Source: Caldifarciminota bacterium
Lineage (GTDB): Bacteria > Hydrothermota > Tepidihabitantia > SM23-42
Assembly: GCA_027026255.1 (NCBI GenBank)
Contig: JALVOT010000008.1
Span: 75,619-139,618, forward strand
Length of the DNA stretch: 64,000 bases
Reading direction: 5' to 3'
Position 1 is the stretch's first letter. Each line of letters opens with the position of its first letter. The translations under genes and the position numbers were made by a program. Under the pieces are notes generated by a model. The model was not told the origin of the DNA, ran no database searches, and saw only the letters and a program-made list of their open reading frames with translations. Shown in pieces: positions 53,570 to 62,235 of the stretch.

Positions 53570-53692
53570 TTTGGCTGGTTCTGCAGGGCGGGACGCCCTG
53601 CAGGCTGGCGGCGGGGACGCCGCCCGCGCTGTAAAATGTAGGATGACCTGCGGGCTGGAATGAGTGAGCTGAGGGGCGTCCCGCCCCGGGGC
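53570..53692. repeat. REP-like GC-rich palindrome cluster
   Basis: Hairpins CTGCAGGGCG-GGA-CGCCCTGCAG (53581-53603), GGCGGCG-GGGA-CGCCGCC (53607-53624) and GGGGCG-TCC-CGCCCC (53673-53687) stand out in AT-rich surroundings. They lie immediately 3' of the RAYT gene and resemble the clusters at 54205, 56340 and 60480. Confidence 0.8.
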
Positions 53693-54181
53693 TTACTCTC
53701 CAAACCTACGATATTTCCCATATAAACCTTTCAAAAATTCAACACCATATTTCTCCAGTATTTCTGATAAATTCGAATGCTCATAAATATCAAAGGGATT
53801 TTTCACCAATCCCCTACGCCAGGGGTTCAGAAGAATATACGCCATCTTCTGGTAAAACATCTCCTCGGTACGAATCACTTCATCCCAGGTTCTATCATCC
53901 CAAATCTTAGATTTACACGCAATTTTGGTAATTTTGTGGGCGGTATAGGAATTGAGGCTGTGGAGCAATTTTGAAATCTCGAATGAATCCGTCAGCGTAA
54001 CAAGAAGATGATAATGATCCGGCATTACTACATAAGTATGAATTTCGATCTTTTCCCGCGCCTTAAGGAATTTAAGGGCATCGACAAATATTTTTGCACA
54101 TCTTTGATCATTAAATATTGGAATTTTATCTACAGTAGATTTTGTTATAAAATATGTGGCGCCAGGAATATTTACACGCAT
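53693..54181 (-). CDS. REP-associated tyrosine transposase (RAYT)
   Basis: 162-residue Y1_Tnp protein with the HUH motif in VMPDHYHLLV and catalytic Tyr in YQKMAYILLNPWRRGL; RVNIPGATYFITKSTVDK is a standard start. RAYTs are domesticated IS200-like enzymes that move REP palindromes. This one is bracketed by such palindromes on both sides, as a REP locus should be. Distant from the longer transposase at 19339. Confidence 0.92.
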   Translation of the reverse strand: MRVNIPGATYFITKSTVDKIPIFNDQRCAKIFVDALKFLKAREKIEIHTYVVMPDHYHLLVTLTDSFEISKLLHSLNSYTAHKITKIACKSKIWDDRTWDEVIRTEEMFYQKMAYILLNPWRRGLVKNPFDIYEHSNLSEILEKYGVEFLKGLYGKYRRFGE

Positions 54182-54204
54182 GGGCCAGGCATTAGACTTT
54201 CCCA

Positions 54205-54425
54205 GCTGAGGGGCGTTTCGTCCCGGGGCACCGCAGGTCGGGACGACCTGCTAGCTGATATAAAATAATGAAGACGACCTGCGGGCTGAAATAGGTGGCT
54301 GGCGGCGGGGACGCCACCAGCGCTGGAAAATGTAGGATGACCTGCCGGGCAGGGACGCCCGGCGAGCTTGTTCTGTAGGCCTGCTCGCCTTTTTGTAGCT
54401 GCGGGGCGTCCCGGACAATTGGTTT
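54205..54425. repeat. REP-like GC-rich palindrome cluster
   Basis: Contains GCAGGTCG-GGA-CGACCTGC (54233-54251), an imperfect copy of the GGCGGCG-GGGA-CGCCNCC hairpin near 54302-54320, and a CCGGGC...GCCCGG hairpin near 54342-54360. Short frames read through this segment are not genes. Confidence 0.8.
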
Positions 54426-54486
54426 CATATCTATAAATTCAATTTTGAAATTATAACTTTTTTTAATCCAATTTTGTCTGATCATA

Positions 54487-54918
54487 TTAATCAAATCTCA
54501 GTTTTATTCTTTGAACCCTATCGACATACCATTTGCCTTTTTTCTCGTCTTTGATAACAAGCCGGAAAGGAGGGTTATGAAGGACTTTACTTAACCGTTT
54601 AAAATAAGTCAAAACGAGTCTATTCGCCGTCTTTTCGGTTGAAGCATCTTCTCCATTTTTAAAATAACTGATACAATGACCCAGTTCGTGCACCAAATGG
54701 GCACAGGTAAATATTCGGGCAAGGAGATAGTTTCCACAGGTTTCATGAGGAGAATGTCTCTTTACCACGATCTTGCGAGCGCGACCGGCGTCCGGAATAA
54801 AATAACCGCCGAAGGGACAATTTTTATCAAAAATTAAAATGGTATCTTCACAAATAAACTGCTCAAAAATCTCCCACATCCCGGAAATAACCAGTAGTCG
54901 TTTTATTCCCTTAGGCAA
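54487..54918 (-). CDS. Zinc metallopeptidase-like protein (HELGH)
   Basis: 143 residues with HELGH in LVHELGHCISYF followed by EKTANRL, the arrangement of ImmA/IrrE-type (M78-like) gluzincins. Its N-terminal part is not recognised. No HTH partner of the ImmR kind is adjacent. Possibly a cytoplasmic regulatory protease; inference only. Confidence 0.65.
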   Translation of the reverse strand: MPKGIKRLLVISGMWEIFEQFICEDTILIFDKNCPFGGYFIPDAGRARKIVVKRHSPHETCGNYLLARIFTCAHLVHELGHCISYFKNGEDASTEKTANRLVLTYFKRLSKVLHNPPFRLVIKDEKKGKWYVDRVQRIKLRFD

Positions 54919-54998
54919 TCTTTTTTTTCATAGAAAAACATCCTCACAATTTGTTTAATTGCACAAATTCCTTTGCTATTCAAAAGTCGCATAAGAAT

Positions 54999-55451
54999 TT
55001 AATGTTGTTCCTGTTTTTTCTTTTTCTTCTTCATTTTCTCCTTCTTTTCTCCTGGGTAAGATTTCTGTAGCGTTATAATTAGATCTGCCATGGCATGTTT
55101 TCCCTTAAAATCTTCAATTGTAGTTTCAATTAGTTCAGATACATCAAGGCCGTTCTCATCAAACCAAATCTTTACAAAATTCAAAAACTCCTCTTTATTA
55201 AAGTCCTTAACCCTGACAATCATTCGGCCAACACCAACCCAGTAATCTTTGGAGCCTAACTTTTCTAACGCATCTTTGCGAAATTCTTCTTCCTCTTCAT
55301 CTATGGAAGGTTTTGAGAGATCACCAAGGGCATCTATGGTCAACATTAGAGCATCACCTTTATATTCAGGATCATCAGGCAATAACAGCACATCAGCCCA
55401 AGTCTCCCTTGGGAATTTCCATGTGTGAGGAATAAGGTATTTCCACCGCAT
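54999..55451 (-). CDS. Hypothetical protein with basic tail
   Basis: 150 residues (from the ATG at 55451; a GTG start at 55460 is possible). Begins RWKYLIPHTWKFPRETWADVLLLPD, middle region mixed alpha/beta, and ends in a Lys-rich tract (KKEKMKKKKKKQEQH). No family recognised. Same strand and 80 bases before the HELGH gene, so perhaps co-transcribed with it. Confidence 0.6.
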   Translation of the reverse strand: MRWKYLIPHTWKFPRETWADVLLLPDDPEYKGDALMLTIDALGDLSKPSIDEEEEEFRKDALEKLGSKDYWVGVGRMIVRVKDFNKEEFLNFVKIWFDENGLDVSELIETTIEDFKGKHAMADLIITLQKSYPGEKKEKMKKKKKKQEQH

Positions 55452-55582
55452 TTTCACCACTTCCCTTTTTTCTTCTTTGTTTTTTCCTTATTTCATCTAA
55501 TTATACCGCGGCATTTACACTATGTCCATTCTGCGATAGTATCACTATATGCAGAAGCATTATGTTCGTACAGACTTTAAAA

Positions 55583-56302
55583 TCAGCTGAAGAAGATATT
55601 CTCCAATAGTCTTTCTTTCCTGATTTTCTCCGGAGATGATTCCTTCACAATCTCTCCCGCCTTCATAAGATATACCCGATCAGCAATTCTCAAACCTTCT
55701 TTTACATTCTGCTCGACCATCAAGATTGAGGCATTCAGGTCCTTCCGCATATCCTTTACCTTCTCTAAAAGTTCATTTACTAAAAGCGGCGAGAGTCCTG
55801 CCGATGGTTCATCAAGTAGCATCAAGACCGGGTTTCTTACAAAAATCATACCCAATGCCAGTTGATGCCTTTCTCCTCCGGAGAGGAAACCGGCTCGTCT
55901 TTGTTTGAGGTCTGAAAGATGCGGGAACAATTTGAATAGCCGCTCCATCCTGCTGAAGAATATCTTTCTATTAATCCCGAATCCTGCCGTCTCTAAATTT
56001 TCCTGCACGGTCAGATTGGGAAATACCTCACCACCCTGAAGAAAATAACTTATGCCGATTTTTGCTCTTTTAGCTGTAGAAACACCGTTGACTTGTCTTC
56101 CTTTTAAAAAGACCTCTCCGCCCCAGGGATTCAGTATACCGGCAATAACCTTGAGCAGAGTCGATTTACCAGCGCCATTAGGACCGATGAGCAAAACAAT
56201 TTCGTTCTCCTTGATATCAAGATTAATACCTTGCAGAACCCGCCGCTCATAATAACCCGCCGTGATATCTTTTACTGAAAGAACAGGTGAATTATTCATC
56301 AT
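55583..56302 (-). CDS. livF: Branched-chain amino acid-type ABC transporter ATPase LivF
   Basis: 239-residue ATPase of the HAAT/LivF family: Walker A GPNGAGKSTLL, signature FLSGGERHQLALG, Walker B VLMLLDEPSAGLSP, EQNV H-loop equivalent. Pairs with LivG. Separated from livG by a REP cluster. Confidence 0.92.
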   Translation of the reverse strand: MMNNSPVLSVKDITAGYYERRVLQGINLDIKENEIVLLIGPNGAGKSTLLKVIAGILNPWGGEVFLKGRQVNGVSTAKRAKIGISYFLQGGEVFPNLTVQENLETAGFGINRKIFFSRMERLFKLFPHLSDLKQRRAGFLSGGERHQLALGMIFVRNPVLMLLDEPSAGLSPLLVNELLEKVKDMRKDLNASILMVEQNVKEGLRIADRVYLMKAGEIVKESSPEKIRKERLLENIFFS

Positions 56303-56327
56303 AATTTAAGTCTCTCCTCTGATAGCC

Positions 56328-56535
56328 TTGGGTCCCTGGCTTTTTGCGCAGCGCCGGGCGGCTTTGTTCTGTAGACCAGATTGCTTCTCACAGTTGAGGG
56401 ATATCCTACCCCGAGGCACTGCAGGTCGAGACGACCTGCGGGCTTTCTCTGTAGTCTGGAGGGCTTTTCTCACAGCTGAGGGACGTCTCGTCCTGTTGCC
56501 ACCAGCTGAGGAGTATCCTTCCTCGATTCCATATA
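56328..56535. repeat. REP-like palindromes between livG and livF
   Basis: Contains GCAGGTCG-AGA-CGACCTGC (56421-56439) and degenerate GCTGAGG(G/A)...GTC units. Same family as the clusters around the RAYT gene. Confidence 0.75.
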
Positions 56536-56545
56536 CCATCTTCGC

Positions 56546-57313
56546 CTATACCCCCAGGTAAGCCTTTCTTACTTCGGTATCTCCGAGGACTTCCTCAGGA
56601 CGGCCAAATGATGTCACCCTGCCTTCATCAAGAAAATAGACCCAGTCGGCTATCTTAAGAACCACATTCATATTATGCTCGATAAAGAGAACTGTCTTCC
56701 CTCCCTTTACGATCCGTTGGATCAGATTGAGAAGGGATTTGATCATTGCCGGATTAACACCAGCGGTCGGTTCGTCAAGTAGTAAAAATTTGTGACCTCC
56801 AGCCAGTAGTCTTGCAATTGCCAGAAGTTTCTGCTGACCAAAAGAGAGTGAACCGGCCGGCGAGTCTTTTTTTCCTTCAAGGCCAACAAATTCTATCCAG
56901 TATTCAGCCGATTCTAAGTGTTTCTGCTCAATCCGGGCGATATTTCGATAATTGAAAAAGAGATTTAATGGGAGCTCTCCGGGATGGTTAGGGTCAGCAA
57001 GAAGGATATTCTCCAGAACCGAAAGTTTTCTAAAAATCCTGATATCCTGAAAGAGCCTGCCGATTCCGGCGCGGGCGATCTGCCAGGAGGGTAAGGTGTC
57101 GATTCTTTTATCTTCAAACCAGATCTCACCTTTATCCGGTCTCAAGAGGCCGCTGATAAGATTGAAAAGGGTCGTTTTCCCTGCTCCGTTTGGTCCGATC
57201 AAACCGGTGATTCGTCCCCGGGCGATATCGATTGAAACCGAATCCACCACCTTCAATCCCTCTAATGATTTGGTTAGATTTAATATTTTTAATATGGCTT
57301 TCCGATTGTCCAT
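56546..57313 (-). CDS. livG: Branched-chain amino acid-type ABC transporter ATPase LivG
   Basis: 255 residues: Walker A GPNGAGKTTLF, signature SLSFGQQKLLAIARLL, Walker B FLLLDEPTAGVNP, H-loop IEHNM, and the LivG insert LFQDIRIFRKLSVLENIL. Stop/start overlap with livM. Confidence 0.93.
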   Translation of the reverse strand: MDNRKAILKILNLTKSLEGLKVVDSVSIDIARGRITGLIGPNGAGKTTLFNLISGLLRPDKGEIWFEDKRIDTLPSWQIARAGIGRLFQDIRIFRKLSVLENILLADPNHPGELPLNLFFNYRNIARIEQKHLESAEYWIEFVGLEGKKDSPAGSLSFGQQKLLAIARLLAGGHKFLLLDEPTAGVNPAMIKSLLNLIQRIVKGGKTVLFIEHNMNVVLKIADWVYFLDEGRVTSFGRPEEVLGDTEVRKAYLGV

Positions 57314-58182
57314 TATTCTAACCGATATTCTCCAGCCAGTCCCTGAGGTCGATATCTCATAAGGAGAATGAGCAATAACCCATAAATCATCTGTCTTACA
57401 TTCGGGGCGATAGTATCGGGAAGACCTATGAATCTCAAAGCTTCGGGAAGGATGATCATAAACAGGACACCGGCAAGTGGACCTTTCAGATTTCCTGATC
57501 CTCCGACCAGGACGATGGTGATGATAAAGATTGACTCATCAAGGGTAAAACTGGTCGGATCAATATAGGTAACATAACCGGCATAAAGGGCGCCGGATAT
57601 TGCAGCCAGTCCCCCGGCGATGATAAATGTCCAGACCTTGAGAAGTGGGACATTTTTCCCCATCACCCTGGCAGCGATTTCATCCTCCCGCAGGGATTTG
57701 AGCGCTCGGCCGAAGGGCGACTGGCAGAGATGTCTAATAAATACGAAAACCAAACTAAATATACCTGCACTGAGAATGAAATAACTGGTGATGGAATTAA
57801 ACTCGAACCCGAATATAGTCGGTCTTGGGATACCAGGGATACCATAGGGACCTCTTGTGAGTCCGATCCAGTTATAAAGAATGCTGAAGACAATAAGTTG
57901 AAACCCGAGTGATGCCAGGACAAAGTAATCGCCTTTCAACCTGAGTGAGGGATATGCGATCAGAAGCGCCAAAGACCCTGAGATGAAGATACCCAGTATA
58001 AGTGCTGGGAAGAAGTTGAGACCCAATTTCACCATTAAAAGGGTTGAGGCATAGGCACCGATTCCGTAAAATGCGGCATGAGCAAGTGAAAGGAGACCCG
58101 AGTATCCAATCAGAAGGTTGAGCGAGAGGGCAAGAATTCCGTAGATACAGAGCATGATAAGGATGTGGAATAAGTAATTCAT
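57313..58182 (-). CDS. livM: Branched-chain amino acid-type ABC permease LivM
   Basis: 289 residues, about eight membrane helices, HAAT permease motifs NLLIGYSGLLSLAHAAFYGIGAY and the EAA-like loop SLREDEIAARVMGKNVPLLK. Confidence 0.92.
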   Translation of the reverse strand: MNYLFHILIMLCIYGILALSLNLLIGYSGLLSLAHAAFYGIGAYASTLLMVKLGLNFFPALILGIFISGSLALLIAYPSLRLKGDYFVLASLGFQLIVFSILYNWIGLTRGPYGIPGIPRPTIFGFEFNSITSYFILSAGIFSLVFVFIRHLCQSPFGRALKSLREDEIAARVMGKNVPLLKVWTFIIAGGLAAISGALYAGYVTYIDPTSFTLDESIFIITIVLVGGSGNLKGPLAGVLFMIILPEALRFIGLPDTIAPNVRQMIYGLLLILLMRYRPQGLAGEYRLE

Positions 58183-58221
58183 AACGATTGACGATTGATA
58201 TTTGAAGATTGAACCCTTAAA

Positions 58222-58632
58222 TCAAACATAAGTCTTCCATCTCTCCACCAGTCGAAAGATCTTCGCACCAACTTCTTTGTATCGTTCTATCAGGTCTTTA
58301 TGTTTTTCTTCTAAAAGATATCTACAATCTTTAGAAAAGTCCAACCAAACCTTGGTCTCGTCACAAGAACCAAGAGCATCATTAAGATGACGCTTGAAGA
58401 CATTTTCGTAGCGTCTCTTTGAATAACCCTCAACTATATTTACAGGAACTGACCTGGATGACTCTAAAATTTGACTCGTCAATGAATATCTTTCTTCTTT
58501 CGGAAAATCTCTTGTCATCCAGAAAATTTCCATAGCCAGTCTGTATGACAGCCGATAAACCTCTAAATCCTTATAAGTTGTAATTGGCCTTTTTTTACTT
58601 TTCTTTTCTTTATTCAATTTTCTATCTTCCAT
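58222..58632 (-). CDS. Four-helix-bundle protein (S23/IVP family)
   Basis: 136 residues with the S23-family core YKDLEVYRLSYRLAMEI, SSRSVPVNIVEGYSKR and HLNDALGSCDETKVWL. The family occurs in 23S rRNA intervening sequences and as isolated cassettes; molecular role unknown. It sits between livM and livH and splits the operon, flanked by GATTGA-like short repeats (58183-58221). Confidence 0.85.
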   Translation of the reverse strand: MEDRKLNKEKKSKKRPITTYKDLEVYRLSYRLAMEIFWMTRDFPKEERYSLTSQILESSRSVPVNIVEGYSKRRYENVFKRHLNDALGSCDETKVWLDFSKDCRYLLEEKHKDLIERYKEVGAKIFRLVERWKTYV

Positions 58633-58655
58633 CTTCTATCTCCGATCCTCCACCA

Positions 58656-59531
58656 TCACTTTTCCTCCACTCGCGTCCGTTTTCCCAGTAAGCCCTGTGG
58701 CCGCAGGAGTAGAAACAGGATTAGAATGATAAATGTGATTCCTTCCTGCCATCGGGCTGATATCTGCCAGACGGCAAGATTTTGAACGATGCCGATAGTG
58801 AATCCACCGATAACCGCCGACTCGAATACACCGACCCCTCCTACGATCATAGCTACTGCTGAGACCAGAAGTGCCGGCATCCCGACATTAGGGTCCATCC
58901 CAACATCCAGTGCGACAAGACAGGAAGAGATCCCGGCGAATACTGAACCGAGGGCGAAAATCCAGATTTTGAGGTCAGAAATCTCCACACCCAGGGTTGA
59001 AAGAAGGGTGGGATTATCAGCAAGGGCACGAACCGCCTTTCCGAAATTGGTTAGCTTTAATAGTATTATATAAAGGGCAAAAACAATTATAAATGCAAGG
59101 GCTTCAAAAATCTGAATCCTGGTCAGAATTACACCCGCAAATTCATAGGTCTTTTCAATACCGGGTGAAAGAATCTTTGTCTCATTACCGAAAAGAAGTG
59201 CAATAAGATTAACTATGAAGATATAGATTCCGATCGAACTGACAATCGCAACTCCGGAAGATGCATTTTTCTCAAAAAGCGGTCGGTAGACCAGAATTTC
59301 CATAATTATACCGAGCAGGGCTCCAGAAATAATGCCGAGTGGTAAGGAGAAGATAAGAGGGAGATGAAGGATGCGATATAATGTAAAAAAAATGTAGCAG
59401 GAGAAGACATAAACCGCACCATGAGCGATATGGAGAATCTTGGTTGTGTTATAAATAAGTGCGAATCCGAGGGCGACGATCGAGTAGACCGTTCCGGTGA
59501 CTAACCCGTTAGCGAGGAATTGAAGAAGCAT
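58656..59531 (-). CDS. livH: Branched-chain amino acid-type ABC permease LivH
   Basis: 291 residues with about eight membrane helices; NGLVTGTVYSIVALGFALIYNTT and the loop GKAVRALADNPTLLSTLGVEI are LivH-type. No periplasmic binding protein gene (livK) accompanies the four liv genes, so the substrate is not defined. Confidence 0.92.
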   Translation of the reverse strand: MLLQFLANGLVTGTVYSIVALGFALIYNTTKILHIAHGAVYVFSCYIFFTLYRILHLPLIFSLPLGIISGALLGIIMEILVYRPLFEKNASSGVAIVSSIGIYIFIVNLIALLFGNETKILSPGIEKTYEFAGVILTRIQIFEALAFIIVFALYIILLKLTNFGKAVRALADNPTLLSTLGVEISDLKIWIFALGSVFAGISSCLVALDVGMDPNVGMPALLVSAVAMIVGGVGVFESAVIGGFTIGIVQNLAVWQISARWQEGITFIILILFLLLRPQGLLGKRTRVEEK

Positions 59532-60078
59532 GACGAAGATAAAGGAAAATTGGAATACTGGAATATTGGATTGACGGGATAGGAAAGCTAAAGGGAATGA
59601 TAGTTATCATTGTCTCTCCAGAAAGGTTGATTTCCAATCTCCTTTCCCGGTTTTCTTTTCAAGAGATTTAATCAGACCGATTAGCAGGTTTTCTACTTCG
59701 TAGTGCAATTCGTCAATTTCTTCATAAGTATCTTCGTTTATGCAAGAGGTCTTGATGCATTCTACCAAATAAGAACCTAATTCTCCAAGTGAGCCCAAAG
59801 CAATATTCAAAAAGTTAAGATACTCCTTTAGTGACCGCCGACAATATCCTTCAGCAATATTTCCATGAACAGATGAAGCTGCACCGGTCATCTGGTTTGC
59901 CAACCGATAAGAAGATTTAGAAAATCTGCATGTTTTCTCATAAACCAGTACCGCAAGGTCCATAGCCCTTTGCCAGACCTTTAATTTACGATACCCACGA
60001 TTAATATTCTTACGCTCTCTCATCATACCACCCCTCCATCATTCCAATACTCCAACTTTCCACCATTCCACTTTTCCA
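59532..60078. repeat. Degenerate GGAATNNTGG-type short repeats flanking a four-helix-bundle gene
   Basis: On the minus strand 60027-60078 reads as irregular tandem units of TGGAATGATGGA type, and 59545-59575 (plus strand) has TTGGAATACTGGAATATTGG. These low-complexity tracts bracket the gene at 59607. Similar CTCCATC/CTATCTTCCATC tracts recur at 58620-58650 and 60640-60670. Confidence 0.55.
59607..60026 (-). CDS. Four-helix-bundle protein (S23/IVP family), second copy
   Basis: 139 residues: YRKLKVWQRAMDLAVLVYE, SSVHGNIAEGYCRRS and FLNIALGSLGELGSYL are family hallmarks. Only distantly like the copy at 58222, so not a recent duplication. Inserted between livH and the response-regulator gene. 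Confidence 0.87.
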   Translation of the reverse strand: MMRERKNINRGYRKLKVWQRAMDLAVLVYEKTCRFSKSSYRLANQMTGAASSVHGNIAEGYCRRSLKEYLNFLNIALGSLGELGSYLVECIKTSCINEDTYEEIDELHYEVENLLIGLIKSLEKKTGKGDWKSTFLERQ

Positions 60079-60447
60079 TCATTCCCCTTCTCTACTTGTT
60101 TTCAGCACTCCACTCAGTTCCTTCAGGTTTATCGGTTTTTTCAGAAAATATTTGGCCCCAAGATTGAGGGCATCAACCGCAAGATCAAATTCCTGGTATG
60201 CGCTCATCACGATTGCCGGCACTTCCGGCATATTCATCTTCAGCCATTCTAAAAATACCAGACCGTCCCGGTTGGTCTTATCCTCTTCAGATAACCTGAT
60301 ATCGACCAGTGCGATATCAATCCCGGTCTTTGCCTTTTTCTTTGCCTCCTCGAGAGAACTTGCCGTGACAATCTCATACTCATTCTTCAGAGCATTCTCT
60401 AAGGATCGTAGATAATCCTCAATATCATCAACAATCAACAATCTCAT
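60079..60447 (-). CDS. Single-domain response regulator (receiver)
   Basis: 122-residue CheY-like receiver: acidic pair in LIVDDIED, phospho-Asp in ALVDIRLSEED, Ser in VMSAYQ, Lys in FLKKP. No output domain. Part of the receiver-rich cluster, separated from its upstream genes by a REP cluster. Confidence 0.9.
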   Translation of the reverse strand: MRLLIVDDIEDYLRSLENALKNEYEIVTASSLEEAKKKAKTGIDIALVDIRLSEEDKTNRDGLVFLEWLKMNMPEVPAIVMSAYQEFDLAVDALNLGAKYFLKKPINLKELSGVLKTSREGE

Positions 60448-60477
60448 CTTTCACTCTCCATCATCCCATCCTCGCCT

Positions 60478-60645
60478 CGTGCCGTCTCGCTTGCTTTTTG
60501 CAGCCGAGGGGCGTCCTGCCACGAGGCGCAGGTCGAGACGACCTGCGGGCTGTAACAAAATGGGGATGCCCAGCTGGTCGGAATAGCCCAGGGGCGTCCC
60601 GCCTTGTTCCCCAGCCAAGGGGCGTCCCGCCCCGACTCCATCTAT
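60478..60645. repeat. REP-like palindrome cluster
   Basis: Contains GCAGGTCG-AGA-CGACCTGC (60528-60546), two copies of GGGGCGTCCCGCC (near 60591 and 60617) and one GGGGCGTCCTGCC (near 60508). Overlapping frames here are artefacts of the repeats. Confidence 0.8.
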
Positions 60646-60658
60646 TATTCTCCATCCT

Positions 60659-61132
60659 CTATCTTCCATCTTTCATAATTTCTCTTCTATGGTGATGATG
60701 ATCCTTGACCATCTTGTAGGGGAACATCAAGTCAAGCACCTTTTTATCCTTCTCATTGAGCACAACCGGCTGGCAATTTATTAATCTCTGTATCCTTTTT
60801 TTTAATATCGGCAGGTCATGTGGGAATTTTAGCATTATCTGCTCGAGATTATCTGTTAATGGAACCGACCGAGCATCGATATAGAAAAGAAGGACCCGCT
60901 TACCGATTCGATTGAAGGAAAGTAAAAATTCAACCCCTCGATTTTCGAGAGAGTCCTTCTCGATATTTACCGCCTCCACAATTACCAAGTCACAATTCAA
61001 TATATCCTGAGAGACCATCCTAAGATCAGTGAAAGTTAATAACGAACCATCATAGATTGTTTCGGTGAATTTTAAGAATCTCATAAGCGCAGCCCCGAGA
61101 TCAATTCTATTAGCCAATATCAGGTATCTCAC
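60659..61132 (-). CDS. Receiver-like protein without phosphoacceptor site
   Basis: 157 residues. The start (MRYLILANRIDLGAALMRFL) and CDLVIVEAVN have the beta-alpha rhythm of a receiver fold, but the acidic pair and phospho-Asp are missing. The C-terminal region (about 95-157) ends in a His-rich stretch (KDHHHHRR). No family recognised. Overlaps the cyclase-domain gene by 4 bases. Confidence 0.6.
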   Translation of the reverse strand: MRYLILANRIDLGAALMRFLKFTETIYDGSLLTFTDLRMVSQDILNCDLVIVEAVNIEKDSLENRGVEFLLSFNRIGKRVLLFYIDARSVPLTDNLEQIMLKFPHDLPILKKRIQRLINCQPVVLNEKDKKVLDLMFPYKMVKDHHHHRREIMKDGR

Positions 61133-62235
61133 CTTCTCTCCTCATAGAAAAGTATCTTAATATCATTGGGTTTAACTGACCGAAACACAGGGATTTTCTT
61201 AAACAACGTCATTAAATCTTGAACCGCTTTGACTTTAAGCTCAGGCCAAGAGTGGTTAATAGTTCCCCTCAGGAAAGCAGCTACTTCATCGTCTCCAGCT
61301 ACGACTACATTTTTATAACTTAGAAATTCGAGCAAACTCTTTGCTTCGGCCTGGAGCTTATAAGCATTATTAATCACTGCACCAATGGCAGTTTTTACAT
61401 TTCCAAATTTCATAATGCAGTAAGGTCCAAAACAAAGGCCTATCCTGCATTTAACAAAAATATTATGATTAAAAAGAAAATGTTGAAACATCTTTTCAAC
61501 TTGAACTAACCCCGAACTAATCGATTTCAATGCTTTACAGAAATATTCAACCCATTCAGAAATTTTTTCTTTATTTACTTTCCAGCAAATTATAACTCCG
61601 TCACCAGCAGGAATAATAAGTTCTGGTCGCCACTCATTTGTTGAATTCAAGGGTTCAGTAAAGGTTTTATAATAAGTTATAACAGGATATATGAGTTCGT
61701 CAGGTTTTTCAGCACACTTTCTAAATAGAACAGTAGAATCCTGCAAATCAACATACATTACAATTCCTGTTACCCACTCTACAGCAAACTTTCGGCTGGT
61801 ATTTTCTTTCTTTTTCCTTCTCTTTGCATTTTCTATTTTATCTAATAGATATTTTACATTACTCTTATTCAATTTCCTTTTATTCACATACTCCGTTGCA
61901 CCGCAGCGGAATAGTTGCGCAACCTGTTCAGAATCATCTGATTTAGTCAAAACAATTATAGGAACATCAGGACGCCAAGACGATACATTCCTCAACAGAT
62001 TAAATCCCGGGTGCTCTATTCCAGTAGAGGGTTCATAGGTGATCATCAGATCATAGATTATACAGTCCAGGTCGTCTCCCGCATCCAGACATTTCCGGCG
62101 AACATCAGGTAACCTTATCGGCGGCTTACAACAAACAGGATCAATATTTTCTAAATGTAAACTTAGAAACTTTTTTAACGCCCCCAATACATCCAGATTA
62201 TCCTCAATTATTAGTATTTTTCTATTCATCGACAC
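61129..62235 (-). CDS. Response regulator with class III nucleotide-cyclase homology domain
   Basis: 368 residues. Receiver (about 1-140): IIEDN, phospho-Asp in IIYDLM, Thr in VLTKS, Lys in VNKRK. Cyclase homology domain (about 155-345): metal Asp residues in VMYVDLQDST and IPAGDGV, RIGLCFGP, and the NxxxR-like site as INNAYKL, where the transition-state Arg is Lys and the usual adenine-selecting residues are not evident. It may be a weak, altered or inactive cyclase used for signalling. Translationally coupled to genes on both sides. Confidence 0.8.
   Translation of the reverse strand: MSMNRKILIIEDNLDVLGALKKFLSLHLENIDPVCCKPPIRLPDVRRKCLDAGDDLDCIIYDLMITYEPSTGIEHPGFNLLRNVSSWRPDVPIIVLTKSDDSEQVAQLFRCGATEYVNKRKLNKSNVKYLLDKIENAKRRKKKENTSRKFAVEWVTGIVMYVDLQDSTVLFRKCAEKPDELIYPVITYYKTFTEPLNSTNEWRPELIIPAGDGVIICWKVNKEKISEWVEYFCKALKSISSGLVQVEKMFQHFLFNHNIFVKCRIGLCFGPYCIMKFGNVKTAIGAVINNAYKLQAEAKSLLEFLSYKNVVVAGDDEVAAFLRGTINHSWPELKVKAVQDLMTLFKKIPVFRSVKPNDIKILFYEERR

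Noticed and set aside
53410-53721. 103-codon minus-strand frame 3' of the RAYT gene
   Set aside because: It runs through REP hairpins and the enhancer dyads; sequence complexity and lack of an SD argue against coding.
60444-60695. Several overlapping 60-70-codon frames
   Set aside because: They read through GC-rich REP palindromes in multiple frames and strands with no domain.
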